Source: Bradyrhizobium tropiciagri
GTDB lineage: Bacteria > Pseudomonadota > Alphaproteobacteria > Rhizobiales > Xanthobacteraceae
NCBI RefSeq assembly: GCF_001189845.1
Contig: NZ_LFLZ01000020.1
Location: 1 to 64,000 of the forward strand
Length of the DNA: 64,000 nucleotides
Direction of reading: 5' to 3'
Shown: piece by piece, positions 45,706 through 55,691 of the stretch
Numbering within the stretch: position 1 is the stretch's first letter
Layout: every line of letters begins with the position of its first letter
The notes under the pieces: generated by a model
Seen by the model: the letters and a program-made list of their open reading frames with translations, nothing else
What the model was told of the DNA's origin: nothing
The model's database searches: none
Program-made: the position numbers and the translations under genes

Positions 45706-47768
45706 TCAGCGTCCCTCACGCAGCCAGGTTGCCGCGAATGCGCCGAGCAGCAGCAAGAGGCCGACCAGGCCGGCGAACATCGGCAGCACGCCGACGCCCT
45801 TGACCACGCTGGCATCGCGCATCTTCACGCCAAGCCAGCCGTCGCCGCGGAAGATCGTGGAGGCGCGCACCGGCACGATGCGCGGCATGTCGAGGCTCGA
45901 CCTGTCGACGATGCGCCGCGCGTCGCCGCCGGTCGCCTGCGCCAGCGGCTTCAGCATGTCGGGGGTCGAGGTGACTTCCGAGAATTCCTTCGGGTTGGTC
46001 GGGCCGACATTGATCAGCGCCTTCAGCGTGCCGTCGGTGGCCTGCCACAGGCCGAGCTCGTTCGCGGGCAGCGTGGCGTGCCACTCTCCGGGATCGCCGG
46101 CGGTGAGCGTCAGTTCATGCGTGGCGCCGCTCGGCGATGTCACGGTGACGGGCGACACGGTGTCGGCCATGGTCTGGCGCACCACCATCAGGTCCTTGCC
46201 CTGCACCTGCATGCGCAGCGCCTCTTCGTCGAGGTCGGGCTGCTTCATCAGCCAGTGCGACACCCGCCGCAGCAGATCGAGATGCGGGCCGCCGCCCTCA
46301 TAGCCGCGCGCCCACAGCCAGATCTGGTCGGACAGCAGCAGCGCGACGCGGCCTTCGCCGAACCGCGACAGCAGCAGCAGCGGCTTGCCGTCGGCGCCGG
46401 TCATGACCGGCGGGTTGATCGCGTTGCGGGTGTCGACGGTGCGGAAGAACCGGCTCCAATGCGGCGGCTCGGCATTCGAGCCTTCCAGCCCGCGCGTCAC
46501 CGGGTGGCGTTTCCCGGCGTCGCTCAGATGCGCATAGAACGGCTTCTCGGTGACGCCGACCGGCTCGGCCGGCAGCACCGAATCCAGCGGCGTCCGCCAG
46601 ATGCTGGTGGTCGAGGCGTAGTCGGGGCCGGCCGAGACCAGCACCGCGCCGCCGGAGCGGACATAGCGCGCGATGTTGTCGAAATAGGCGATCGGCAGCA
46701 CGCCCTGCCGCGCGTAGCGGTCGAAGATGATCAGCTGGAATTCGTTGATCTTCTGCTGGAACAGCTCACGGGTCGGAAACGCGATCAGCGACAGCTCGTT
46801 GATCGGCGTGCCGTCCTGCTTCTCCGGCGGACGCAGAATCGTGAAGTGCACGAGATCGACGCTGGGATCGGACTTCAGCAGGTTGCGCCAGGTGCGCTCG
46901 CCGGCATGCGGCTCGCCGGACACCAGCAGCACGCGCAACTTGTCGCGCACGCCGTCGATCGCGACCACGGCGCGGTTGTTGACCAACGTCAGCTCGTTCT
47001 CGAGCGGCGAAGCCTCGATCTCGACGATGTTCGGACCGGCATGCTTGATGTCGATGTCGACACTGGAGGTCTGGCCCGAGGTCAGCGTGCGCTCGTTGAT
47101 CACCTCGCCGTCGCGGCGGATCGTGACCTTGGCGCGCTCGCCGGTGACGCCCTGGTCGTCGAGCCGGTAGGTGATGGTCTGGGTCTGGCCGACGATGCCG
47201 AAGCGCGGAGCCGCGGTGATGGCGATGCGGCGGTCGCGCTCGTCCTTGCGGCCGGTGATCAACGCGTGCACCGGGGCCTGGAAGCCGAGCGCCTGGCGTT
47301 GCCGGGAATATCGTGGACGCGGCCGTCGGTGATCATGAACGCGCCGGCGACGCGCTCGACCGGAACGTCCGACAGCGCCGACGTCAGCGCGCCGAACAGC
47401 TTGGTGCCGTCGGTTTCGCCATCGGCCTGCCCGGCCTCGACGACGCGGACCTCGAGGCCCTTGATCTGCTTCAGGCTGTCGACCAGCGCCTGCCGCGCCT
47501 TGTCGGTCTCCTGATTGCGCGTGCCGAAATTCTGGCTCGGGCTCTTGTCGACCACCACGGCCGCGACCGAGGTCAATGGCTCGCGGTCCTCGCGGGTGAA
47601 GGACGGATTGGCCAGCGCAAGCAGGATCAGCGCCAGCGCCGCGACACGCACCGCGGCGCCGCGCGCGCGCGACAACAGCAGCAGTGCCGCGATGACGACG
47701 ATCGCGCCGAGCGCGATCCACAGCACGATCGAGGGAACCAGCGGTGTGAACGCGATACCGTAGTTCAT
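45706..47768 (-). pseudogene. Large membrane protein with vWA-like and glutamine-amidotransferase-like regions, frameshifted
   Basis: About 687 aa when repaired. Two N-terminal membrane helices (LVPSIVLWIALGAIVVIAAL and RVAALALILLALANPSF), then a vWA-like region (SVAAVVVDKSPSQN ... VAGAFMITDGRVHDIPG). An Ig-like/BatD-like stretch, a GATase-like domain (RVLLVSGEPHAGERTWRNLL, GAVLVSAGPDYA) and a C-terminal membrane helix (VLPMFAGLVGLLLLLGAFAA) follow. After Ala158 one base is missing: the minus strand reads GCCAGG where GCCCAGG would continue NAQALGFQAPVHALITG. As written it ends about ten residues later. It is the last gene of the MoxR operon, one base after the DUF4159 stop. Confidence 0.82.
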
Positions 47769-47769
47769 A

Positions 47770-50583
47770 TCATTGTCCCAGCCGCTCGATCAACGCAGGC
47801 GCGTGCACCTGGTCGGCCTTGTAGTTGCCGGTCAGCGTGTACATCACGATGTTGACGCCGGCGCGGAAGGCGAATTCGCGCTGGCGCGGCTCGCCCGGCG
47901 TCAGCGGCAGCGTCGGCTGGCCGTCGGGCCGGATCGCCCAGGCGCCGGCGAGATCGTTGGAGGTGATGATGATCGGCGAGACGCCGTCGCCGCCGCGCGC
48001 CGGGCGCTGCGCTGCTTCTTCATCGTCCTCGCGCGGCAGCGCCTCGACCCAGGTCTGGCCCGTGTTGAAGCGGCCGGGGAAGTCGCGAAGCAGATAGAAC
48101 GTCTTGGTCAGCACGTGCTCGCGCGGCACCGGCTCGAGCTCGGGCACGTCGAGGGTCGACAGCAATTCGCGCAGCGTCTGCATGCCCGGCGTCTGCGAGG
48201 CGCCGTTGTCGCCCGGCGGTGCCTCGACGGCGTCGCGGGTGTCGAACAGCACGGTGCCGCCCTGCTTCATGTAGGCGTCGATCTTGTTGATGGCGTCCTG
48301 CGGCGGCTTCGGCGCGCCCGGTACGATCGGCCAGTAGATCAGCGGGAAGAACGCCAGCTCATCGCGCGCGGGATCGATGCCGACGGGGTCGCCGGCTTCC
48401 AGCGCGGTTCGCTGGCCGAGGAACAGCGTCAGTCCGGACATCCCGGCCTTGACGATGGAATCGACGTCGGCATTGCCGGTCACGACATAGGCGAGCCGCG
48501 TCTGCGACACCGACTTGATGGCGAAGTCGTCGCTGCTGGCGTTCTGCGCGCGCGTCGGCGAGGGAACCATCGTCGTCGCAAGGATGAAGGCCAACACAAG
48601 CACCGCGGGTGCCGCGCGCCGCCGGATCAGCGCGGCGAGGCCGCCGCCGAGCATCGCCACCACGATGGCGTCGACCAGGAACAGCGCCAGCGCCGTCGAC
48701 AGCATGATGCCGCGCAGGTCCCGCGGTTCGGCATTGGTGTAGGTCGCACGCTTGGCGCGCAGGCCGGAGGTGTCGAGCGGCGCGATGCGATCGGCGGAGG
48801 CCAGCGTATTGACCGCGATCGGGCTCTCGGCGGTGCCGTAGAAGCCGGGCGGATGGTCCGCGGTGCCGCGGTCGCGATAGTCCGCCGACATCGGCTTGGC
48901 GGTCGAGGGCGGCGGACCGAAGGCGCCGAAGCCATCGAGCGTGCGCAGCGGCGCAACCGTCTCGGCATTGGGATCGCTGGCTACGCCGGGGCCGGGTTTC
49001 GAGGTGTAGCCCGACATGTCGATCAGCCGGCGCAGCATCTCGACGAAGGTGCCGGACATCGGCAGGTCCGACCAGCGCATGTCGGCGCCGACATGGAACA
49101 GGCCGACCACGCCCTTGCCGCGATGCTCGCCGGTGACGAGCGGCGTGCCGTCCTCCAGCGAGGCCCAGCTCTTGGTCGCGAGCACGGCATCGGGCTCGGC
49201 GAGCACCTGGCGGCTCACGGTGATGTCCTTCGGCACGGTGAGGCCCGCGAACGGGCCATCGGCAGCGAACGAGGCCATGTGTTGCGGCTTCTCCCAGGTC
49301 AGACTGCCGCCGAGCGTGCGCCCGCCGCGGCGCAGCTTGACGGGAACGAGGTCATCGTCGGCTTGCGCGAGGCGGGGACCGGCGAAGCGCACCAGCACGC
49401 CGCCTTGCTCGATCCAGGCGTTGAGCCGGTCGCGGATCTCCGGCGACAGCGTGCCGACGTCAGCCATCACGATCATCGGCAGCCGCTGATCGAGGAATTG
49501 CCCGATCACCTGCTGCGGCGCGCCGCGATCGCCGAGCCTGACATCGGCAAACGGCGACAGAGCGCGGGAGAGATAGAAGGTCGAGGCCAGCAGCGGCTGT
49601 GCGGTGTCGTTGCTTGCACCCGAGACCACGCCGATGGCGCGGCGGCGCCAGCGCCGGTCGAGCAGCTGCACGGCGCCGGCGGAATGCTCGCCGGCGATCT
49701 CGAGCCGCGCGATATCGTTGCGCAGTTCGACCGGAAGGTCGAAGGCGGCTTCGGTCTCGCGGTCCTGCGGGCCGAATGTGTAGCGGGCCTCGCCGATCGG
49801 CGAGCCCTTGGCGTCGACCGCGCGCACGGTCCCAGCCGCGATGCCGCTCTCGGCGCGCAGCACCTTCACCGTCATCTTGGCGGCGGCGTTCTCGGCCGCG
49901 ACCAGCGCCTGCGCGGATTGCGCCCCGCCGGCATAGATCGTCAGATTGCGGCTCTCGATCACCTTGCCGAGACCTTCGGTGAACTCGCTGCCGCGGCCGG
50001 TGTCAATGCCGTCGGACAGCCAGGCGATGTCGCAGTCGCCGGTCGATTTGAGGAAGCGTTCCAGCGTCGCAAGGGTTTCAACGCGATCGATCGAGTAGGG
50101 CTTTGGCGCGAGCTGGCGCAGCGCGACGCGCGCGGCGCCGGCCGGCATCAGCGTGATGTCGCGCGTCGGCTCGGACAGCGGTACCAGTGCGACGCCGCGG
50201 CGGTCGCTGTCGGCATTGGTGACTAGCTCGTCGGCAGCCTTGATCCGCGCATCCCAGCTCGAAGCCGCGCTCCAGCCGTCGTCGAGCAGGATCACCAGCG
50301 GCTGCTTGCCCGCGGCAACGCCGGTCTGCGGATTCCAGATCGGACCTGCGGCGGCAAGGATGACCAGCGCGGCGGCGGCGAGCCGCAGCAGCGTCAGCCA
50401 CCACGGCGTGCGCGACGGCGTCTCCTCCTTGGGCGCGATGTCGAACAGTAGCCGCGTCGGCGGGAATTCGATCCGGCGCGGCCGCGGCGGCATCACGCGC
50501 AGCAGCCACCACAGCACCGGCAGGCTGACCAGCCCCAGCAGCAGCAGCGGTTCGGCGAAGGAGAGCGGGAGGCCGGCGATCAT
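47770..50583 (-). CDS. DUF4159 protein with BatA-like N terminus
   Basis: 937 aa. The N-terminal BatA-like membrane region (SFAEPLLLLGLVSLPVLWWL, RRIEFPPTRLLF, LTLLRLAAAALVILAAAGPI) is followed by a large periplasmic vWA/GATase-like central part (KQPLVILLDDGWSAASSW, IVMADVGTLSPEIRDRLNAW). Two further membrane helices around residues 625-670 precede the C-terminal DUF4159 domain (ADVDSIVKAGMSGLTLFLGQ, FFPLIYWPIVPGAPKPPQDA, GGTVLFDTRDAVEA). The frame stays open upstream to 51249, but the true start is the ATG at 50583, which overlaps the DUF58 stop (ATGA). Confidence 0.88.
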   Translation of the reverse strand: MIAGLPLSFAEPLLLLGLVSLPVLWWLLRVMPPRPRRIEFPPTRLLFDIAPKEETPSRTPWWLTLLRLAAAALVILAAAGPIWNPQTGVAAGKQPLVILLDDGWSAASSWDARIKAADELVTNADSDRRGVALVPLSEPTRDITLMPAGAARVALRQLAPKPYSIDRVETLATLERFLKSTGDCDIAWLSDGIDTGRGSEFTEGLGKVIESRNLTIYAGGAQSAQALVAAENAAAKMTVKVLRAESGIAAGTVRAVDAKGSPIGEARYTFGPQDRETEAAFDLPVELRNDIARLEIAGEHSAGAVQLLDRRWRRRAIGVVSGASNDTAQPLLASTFYLSRALSPFADVRLGDRGAPQQVIGQFLDQRLPMIVMADVGTLSPEIRDRLNAWIEQGGVLVRFAGPRLAQADDDLVPVKLRRGGRTLGGSLTWEKPQHMASFAADGPFAGLTVPKDITVSRQVLAEPDAVLATKSWASLEDGTPLVTGEHRGKGVVGLFHVGADMRWSDLPMSGTFVEMLRRLIDMSGYTSKPGPGVASDPNAETVAPLRTLDGFGAFGPPPSTAKPMSADYRDRGTADHPPGFYGTAESPIAVNTLASADRIAPLDTSGLRAKRATYTNAEPRDLRGIMLSTALALFLVDAIVVAMLGGGLAALIRRRAAPAVLVLAFILATTMVPSPTRAQNASSDDFAIKSVSQTRLAYVVTGNADVDSIVKAGMSGLTLFLGQRTALEAGDPVGIDPARDELAFFPLIYWPIVPGAPKPPQDAINKIDAYMKQGGTVLFDTRDAVEAPPGDNGASQTPGMQTLRELLSTLDVPELEPVPREHVLTKTFYLLRDFPGRFNTGQTWVEALPREDDEEAAQRPARGGDGVSPIIITSNDLAGAWAIRPDGQPTLPLTPGEPRQREFAFRAGVNIVMYTLTGNYKADQVHAPALIERLGQ

Positions 50584-51521
50584 GCGCTGCGTCCCGCCTT
50601 GACGGTCGAGCGGCCGCCGCCCTTGCTCACCATCATGCCGGCGTGCAGGAACAGCAGCAGCTCGGCCGCGGAGCGGCTGGTGGTGTGGGTCGAGAACAGC
50701 CAGTCGAGCCGGTTGGTCTCGGCCCGGATCTGCTCGCGATGCAGCGCGACGCGCGCGACATAGTCGCTTGCCCAGCTCTCGGCGCGGCCCGCGGTGATGA
50801 CGCTGCCGGCCTCGGGCTCGACGAATTCGACGCGGCCGGAATAGGGGAAAGTCTCTTCCGCGGGATCGACGACCTGGATCATGGTGCCGTGCGCGCCTGA
50901 CGAGGACAGCCCGCCCAGCATCGCCGTGATCTCGGCCAGCGACGACCAGAAGTCCGACAGCACGACGACTTCGGCCAGCGACGACGGCACGAAGGACGGC
51001 GGCAGGCTCGCGCGCGTCGTCTCGTCGTGCAAGATCGCTTCCGCCATCTTGTCGATCACGTTGAGGCTTGCGGTCGGGTTCATCAGGCCGGGAATGCCGA
51101 CGCGTTCGCCGCCCGCAACGAGCAACTCGGCAAGTGCGAATGCAACAATCAGTCCGCGCTCCAGCTTGCTGTCGCGTGCATCGCGTGAGGCGAAGGCCAT
51201 CGACGGCGACCGGTCGGCCCAGATCCACACGGTGTGCGCGGCCTCCCACTCCTGCTCACGCACATAGAGATGGTCGTCGCGTGCCGAGCGGCGCCAGTCG
51301 ACGCGCTGCGACGGCTCGCCGGAGACGAAGCGACGGTACTGCCAGAAATTCTCGCCCGAGCCGGCGCGGCGGCGGCCGTGCAGGCCATGGATGACGTTGG
51401 CGGCAACACGGCGGGCCTCAAGCACCAGGCGCGGCAGCGACGCGGCGAGCGTTCGGCTTTCGCCATCTGCACGTCGGACCGCCAGGATCTCCTCGTTCTG
51501 ATGCCTGTTGTCTGCTGCCAT
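50580..51521 (-). CDS. DUF58 protein (vWA-like)
   Basis: 313 aa. The DUF58 core is DWRRSARDDHLYVREQEWEA then VWIWADRSPSMAFASRDARD, in which DRSPSM is a MIDAS-like metal site. It partners MoxR ATPases in many bacteria. Start at ATG 51521, overlapping the moxR stop by one base (TGATG on the minus strand); the frame continues upstream in antisense to moxR without a ribosome binding site. Probably cytoplasmic and tethered to the downstream membrane proteins. Confidence 0.9.
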   Translation of the reverse strand: MAADNRHQNEEILAVRRADGESRTLAASLPRLVLEARRVAANVIHGLHGRRRAGSGENFWQYRRFVSGEPSQRVDWRRSARDDHLYVREQEWEAAHTVWIWADRSPSMAFASRDARDSKLERGLIVAFALAELLVAGGERVGIPGLMNPTASLNVIDKMAEAILHDETTRASLPPSFVPSSLAEVVVLSDFWSSLAEITAMLGGLSSSGAHGTMIQVVDPAEETFPYSGRVEFVEPEAGSVITAGRAESWASDYVARVALHREQIRAETNRLDWLFSTHTTSRSAAELLLFLHAGMMVSKGGGRSTVKAGRSA

Positions 51522-52525
51522 CAACCGATCCGCGTCTTCAACTGCTTGATCACGTCCGGAATGGTGCGGCCCTCGGCGCGCGCCGAGAAGGTCAGCGCCA
51601 TGCGGTGCTTGAGCACGGGCTCGGCGAGATCGAGCACGTCGTCGATCGACGGCGCGAGCCTGCCGTCGAGCAGCGCGCGGGCGCGCACCGCGAGCATCAA
51701 GGCCTGGCTGGCGCGGGGACCGGGTCCCCACGCGATCAGCTTGCCGGCCTCGCCGCCCTCGGTGCCGGGGCGCGCGGCGCGCACCAGCGTCAGGATCGCT
51801 TCGACCACGGAATCGCCGACCGGCAGGCGCCGTACCAGGCGTTGTGCCGTGAGCAGCGTCTCCGCGTCCATCGATGGCTTGGCATGCGCCTCTTCGGCGC
51901 CGGTGGTTTCGAACAGGATGCGACGCTCGGCATCGCGATCGGGATAGTCGACGTCGATTTCCATCAGGAAGCGGTCGAGCTGCGCCTCGGGCAGCGGATA
52001 GGTGCCTTCCTGCTCGAGCGGGTTCTGCGTCGCGAGCACGTGGAACGGCTTCGGCAGATCGTGCCGCGCACCGGCAATGGTGATGTGCTGCTCCTGCATG
52101 GCTTGCAGCAGCGCCGACTGGGTGCGCGGGCTGGCGCGGTTGATCTCGTCGGCCATCAAGAGCTGCGCGAACACCGGGCCCGAGATGAAGCGGAACGAAC
52201 GCTTGCCGGCCGAGCTCTCGTCGAGCACTTCGGCGCCGAGGATATCCGACGGCATCAGGTCAGGCGTGAACTGGATGCGCTTGGCGTCGAGCCCGAGCGT
52301 GACGCCGAGCGTCTCGACCAGCTTGGTCTTGGCGAGGCCGGGGACGCCGATTAAGAGCGCATGGCCGCCGGACAGGATCGTCACCAGCGTGTTTTCGATC
52401 ACCTGGTCCTGGCCGAAGATGACCGTGGACACCGCTTCCTTGGCGGCCTTGATCTGGCCCGCGACCTGCTCGGCCGAACGGACGATCACATCCTCCAGTT
52501 TCTCGACGCTGTCTGCACCAGCCAT
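51521..52525 (-). CDS. MoxR-family AAA+ ATPase
   Basis: 334 aa. Walker A GVPGLAKTK, Walker B LLMADEINRASPRTQSALLQ, sensor 1 LATQNPLEQEGTYPLPEAQL, and the arginine-finger region LDRFLMEIDVDYP. MoxR proteins act as chaperone-like partners of vWA proteins to mature or insert metal or cofactor in enzyme complexes. First gene of the four-gene operon. Start at ATG 52525 has AAGGAGCGG before it; a longer frame to 52579 lacks such a site. Confidence 0.93.
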   Translation of the reverse strand: MAGADSVEKLEDVIVRSAEQVAGQIKAAKEAVSTVIFGQDQVIENTLVTILSGGHALLIGVPGLAKTKLVETLGVTLGLDAKRIQFTPDLMPSDILGAEVLDESSAGKRSFRFISGPVFAQLLMADEINRASPRTQSALLQAMQEQHITIAGARHDLPKPFHVLATQNPLEQEGTYPLPEAQLDRFLMEIDVDYPDRDAERRILFETTGAEEAHAKPSMDAETLLTAQRLVRRLPVGDSVVEAILTLVRAARPGTEGGEAGKLIAWGPGPRASQALMLAVRARALLDGRLAPSIDDVLDLAEPVLKHRMALTFSARAEGRTIPDVIKQLKTRIG

Positions 52526-52689
52526 TCGATCCGCTCCTTCTCGGCGATGCGCGCATTGGCGCGCCGGCATTGTCGTCATCTCTTGGTCGTCATCGCATGG
52601 CCCGCATGCTAAACCTATGCGAAGGCCATGTATTCGTTGAATTAAACTATCCCCACCTTATCGGTATTTCAGGGTATGAACGGCATCAC

Positions 52690-52720
52690 GATGTGGCGAG
52701 AACGACATCCCGACCACATC
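52690..52720. promoter_or_regulatory. Inverted repeat in the moxR/DUF1285 divergent promoter region
   Basis: GATGTGG and CCACATC, seven-base arms with a 17-base spacer, between the divergent moxR and DUF1285 genes. Possible operator; no regulator is suggested. Confidence 0.35.
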
Positions 52721-52776
52721 TCACGATATGTGCACCAAACGTGCCAGATTGAAGGTCGGAAACTTCAGGGCAAACA

Positions 52777-53418
52777 ATGGCGAAGCAAGGGCAGAGCGAT
52801 TCCGGCAGTGAAACTACGGGCATCGGAGGCAAGGGCCTCGAAGGCCTGACCCATGCTGCCAACCGAGCTGCGACGTCGGGCCCGGCCGGACGCAATGGCC
52901 TGCCGCCGGTTCACCTGTGGAATCCGCCGTTCTGCGGCGATCTCGACATGCGAATCGCGCCTGACGGCACCTGGTTCTACATGGGAACGCCGATCGGACG
53001 CCCGGCGCTGGTGCGGCTGTTCTCCACGATTCTGAAGCGCGAGGACGGCAAGCACTTTCTCGTGACACCGGTCGAGAAGGTCGGCATCCGCGTCGACGAC
53101 GCACCGTTCCTCGCCGTGGAAATGCAGACCGAGGAAGACGCGCGCGGCCGGTTGCTCAGGTTCCGCACCAACGTCGATGACTGGGTCGATTGCGAGAAGG
53201 GCCACGGCCTCAGATTCGAAGCCGCCGAGGATGGCGGATTGACGCCCTATCTGCATGTTCGCGCCGACCTGTGGGCGAAGGTCACCCGCGCGCTCTACTA
53301 CGATCTGGTTGACATGGGTGAGGAGCGGATGGTCGATGGTCAGGAGATGTTCGGCATCGAGTCCGGCGGCGAGTTTTTCGCGATGGCCGATGCCAGTCAG
53401 GTGAGGGGCGCACTTTGA
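52777..53418 (+). CDS. DUF1285 protein
   Basis: 213 aa. HLWNPPFCGDLDMRIAPDGT and WFYMGTPIGRPALVRLFSTI are the DUF1285 signature; EKVGIRVDDAPFLAVEM and NVDDWVDCEKGHGLRF follow. Soluble, function unknown. Its TGA overlaps the next gene's UUG start (TTGA), beginning a run of four coupled genes that ends with the CCA-transferase. Confidence 0.88.
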   Translation: MAKQGQSDSGSETTGIGGKGLEGLTHAANRAATSGPAGRNGLPPVHLWNPPFCGDLDMRIAPDGTWFYMGTPIGRPALVRLFSTILKREDGKHFLVTPVEKVGIRVDDAPFLAVEMQTEEDARGRLLRFRTNVDDWVDCEKGHGLRFEAAEDGGLTPYLHVRADLWAKVTRALYYDLVDMGEERMVDGQEMFGIESGGEFFAMADASQVRGAL

Positions 53419-54086
53419 ACGAGCCGTTGCTGAAGGTGAAGCCGGCGACGATCAGCTCGACGGAATTCTTCGCGCGGGCCCGCACGCGGCTCACTTTCGA
53501 AGTGCCGCCGGGCCTGGTCGATCCGCATATCATTCCGCGCACCGGAGATTCCGGCAACGACCGCATGCTCGAGATCGTCGCCCAGGAGCAGCCGGTGCGG
53601 CCGGCCGCGGTGCTGATCCCGGTGGTCGATCATCCCGAGCCGTCCGTGCTGTTGACGCAGCGTTCGCCCAACCTGTCGAGCCACGCCGGCCAGATTTCGT
53701 TTCCCGGCGGCAAGATCGACGCCACCGATGCCTCGCCGCTCGATGCCGCGCTGCGCGAAGCCTGTGAAGAAGTCGGCTTGAAGCGGGAATTCATCGACCC
53801 TGTCGGCTATCTCGACCTCTATGGCACCGCGTTCGGCTTCCGCATACTGCCGACAGTCGCCAAGGTGAAGCCGGGATTTACCCTTGAGATCAACGAGGCC
53901 GAAGTCGTCGATGCGTTCGAAGTGCCGCTCGCTTTCCTGATGAACCCCGAGAATCATCAGATCCACACCAAGGAATTCCGCGGCATGGACCGCTCCTACT
54001 ATGCGATGCCGTTCGCCGAGCGTTACATCTGGGGCGCGACCGCAGGCATCCTGCGCGTGCTGTATGAGCGGATCTATCTGTCATGA
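53415..54086 (+). CDS. CoA pyrophosphatase (NUDIX, NudL type)
   Basis: 223 aa. The NUDIX box runs from GGKIDATDASPLDAAL to REACEEVGL. The preceding LLTQRSPNLSSHAGQISFPG is the UPF0035 signature of CoA-specific NUDIX enzymes, which split CoA to phosphopantetheine and 3',5'-ADP. A UUG start overlaps the previous stop. Likely a CoA-recycling or housecleaning role. Confidence 0.9.
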   Translation: MNEPLLKVKPATISSTEFFARARTRLTFEVPPGLVDPHIIPRTGDSGNDRMLEIVAQEQPVRPAAVLIPVVDHPEPSVLLTQRSPNLSSHAGQISFPGGKIDATDASPLDAALREACEEVGLKREFIDPVGYLDLYGTAFGFRILPTVAKVKPGFTLEINEAEVVDAFEVPLAFLMNPENHQIHTKEFRGMDRSYYAMPFAERYIWGATAGILRVLYERIYLS

Positions 54087-54346
54087 TCCGCACGGTGTTG
54101 ACCGAGATCGGAATCTTCCTGATCCCTTTCGCGGTCTATGCCATCTTCCTCATCGCGACGCGGTCCGGCGTGACGCTGCCGGCGTCCTGGCCGCTCGACA
54201 TGATCATGAAGCTGACGCTGGCGGCGCTGGTGATGGTCATCGTGAGCTTCGTGCTGCTCGCCGAATTGACCGGCGCGCCGCCGAACTCGACCTACGTTCC
54301 CGCTCACATCGAGAATGGCAGGCTGGTGCCGGGGGCTGAGAGATGA
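54083..54346 (+). CDS. DUF6111 small membrane protein
   Basis: 87 aa with two hydrophobic helices (IGIFLIPFAVYAIFLIAT and LTLAALVMVIVSFVLLAELT). The conserved end PPNSTYVPAHIENGRLVPG fits DUF6111. ATGA overlaps couple it to both neighbours. Function unknown; the fixed position before the CCA enzyme is the only hint. Confidence 0.82.
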   Translation: MIRTVLTEIGIFLIPFAVYAIFLIATRSGVTLPASWPLDMIMKLTLAALVMVIVSFVLLAELTGAPPNSTYVPAHIENGRLVPGAER

Positions 54347-55599
54347 GCGAGCTGCGCTTGCTGTCCGACGCGCCATGGCTCGCTTCGGGGCCCGCGGCGC
54401 GCGTGCTCGGCCTGCTCAATGCCGACGGTGAGGAAGCTCGGGTGATCGGCGGCGCCGTGCGCAACGCGCTGATGCGGATTCCGCTCGCCGACATCGATAT
54501 CGCCACCACGGCGCTGCCGGAGGAGGTGATCCGCCGCGCCAAGCGGGCGAGCATCAAGAGCGTGCCGACCGGTATCGAGCACGGCACGGTGACCCTGGTG
54601 GTCGACGGCCAGCCGTTCGAGGTGACGACGCTGCGCGAGGACACCGAGACCTATGGCCGCAAGGCCAAGGTGGCGTTCGGGCGCGACTGGGTGCGCGACG
54701 CCGAGCGGCGCGACTTCACCATCAACGGTCTGTCGGTCGACGCCTCGGGCGTCGTGCACGATCACGTCGGCGGTCTCGCCGATATCGAGGCAAGGCGGGT
54801 GCGCTTCATCGGCGATCCTGCGCAGCGGATCGCCGAGGATTATCTGCGTATCCTGCGCTTCTTCCGCTTCCACGCCGCCTATGGCGCGGGCGAGGTCGAT
54901 CGCGCCGGCTATCTCGCCTGCGTCAGTGGGCGCGCCGGACTTGCCGGACTGTCGGCCGAGCGCATCCGCATGGAGATGCTCAAGCTCGTGGTCGCGAACG
55001 GCGCAGCCGGCGCGGTGGTCGCGATGGGCGATGGCGGGTTGCTGCTGCCGCTGTTCGGCGGCGTCGCCTATGCCGGGCCGTTCGCGGCGATGATCGAGAT
55101 CGAGAGGCTGATGGGGCTCGCACCGAGTGCGACGCGCAGGCTCGCCGCGCTGACGGTTGCGGTGACCGAGGACGCGCGGCGCATCGCGAGCCGGCTGCGG
55201 CTCTCCAACGCCGAGGCCAAGGCGCTGGACTCGATGGGCCATCGCTGGTGGCGCCTGCCCGGCATGGACGAGGCGCATGCCAAGCGCAGGCTCTACCGGC
55301 TCGACGAGGAGCCGTATCGTGACCGGCTGCTGCTGGCCTGGGCGCGAACCGGTGTGGGCCGCGACGTCGATCAATGGCGCGCGCTCGCCACGCTGCCGCA
55401 GCGCTGGCGCGCGCCGCACTTTCCGTTGCGGGCGTCGGATTTCATCGCGCGCGGGATCGCCGAGGGGCCGGCGCTGGGGCATGTCCTGACCTTGGCCGAG
55501 GATGCCTGGCTTGCCGCGGATTTTCCGCTCGATCCGCAGGTGCTGTCTGGCATCGCCGACCAGACCGTTTCCCGCTTCACCCGCGATCACCGGCTCTGA
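54343..55599 (+). CDS. cca: CCA tRNA nucleotidyltransferase / poly(A) polymerase family
   Basis: 418 aa class II nucleotidyltransferase that adds or repairs the tRNA 3' CCA. The catalytic site is GGAVRNALMRIPLADIDIAT with its two Asp residues; GIEHGTVTLVVDGQPFEVTT and the DFTINGLSVDASG motif follow, then the RNA-binding helix RIAEDYLRILRFFRFHAAYG. Alphaproteobacterial length and plan. Coupled to DUF6111 by ATGA. CCA-adding and poly(A)-polymerase functions cannot be separated by eye, but the single-copy housekeeping form is likelier. Confidence 0.92.
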   Translation: MSELRLLSDAPWLASGPAARVLGLLNADGEEARVIGGAVRNALMRIPLADIDIATTALPEEVIRRAKRASIKSVPTGIEHGTVTLVVDGQPFEVTTLREDTETYGRKAKVAFGRDWVRDAERRDFTINGLSVDASGVVHDHVGGLADIEARRVRFIGDPAQRIAEDYLRILRFFRFHAAYGAGEVDRAGYLACVSGRAGLAGLSAERIRMEMLKLVVANGAAGAVVAMGDGGLLLPLFGGVAYAGPFAAMIEIERLMGLAPSATRRLAALTVAVTEDARRIASRLRLSNAEAKALDSMGHRWWRLPGMDEAHAKRRLYRLDEEPYRDRLLLAWARTGVGRDVDQWRALATLPQRWRAPHFPLRASDFIARGIAEGPALGHVLTLAEDAWLAADFPLDPQVLSGIADQTVSRFTRDHRL

Positions 55600-55691
55600 A
55601 TTTTCGTACCGCCGAGTTCATCGGCGGCACGGTGACGAACGTCGTACGGAGACGATGCCGCACGCGCGAGGCAGCATCGGATCAACGGATC

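Noticed and set aside
50584..51249. Upstream extension of the DUF4159 frame into the DUF58 gene
   Set aside because: The extra 222 residues are Arg/Gly-rich out-of-frame DUF58 sequence; the ATG at 50583 begins a normal membrane N terminus and overlaps the DUF58 stop.
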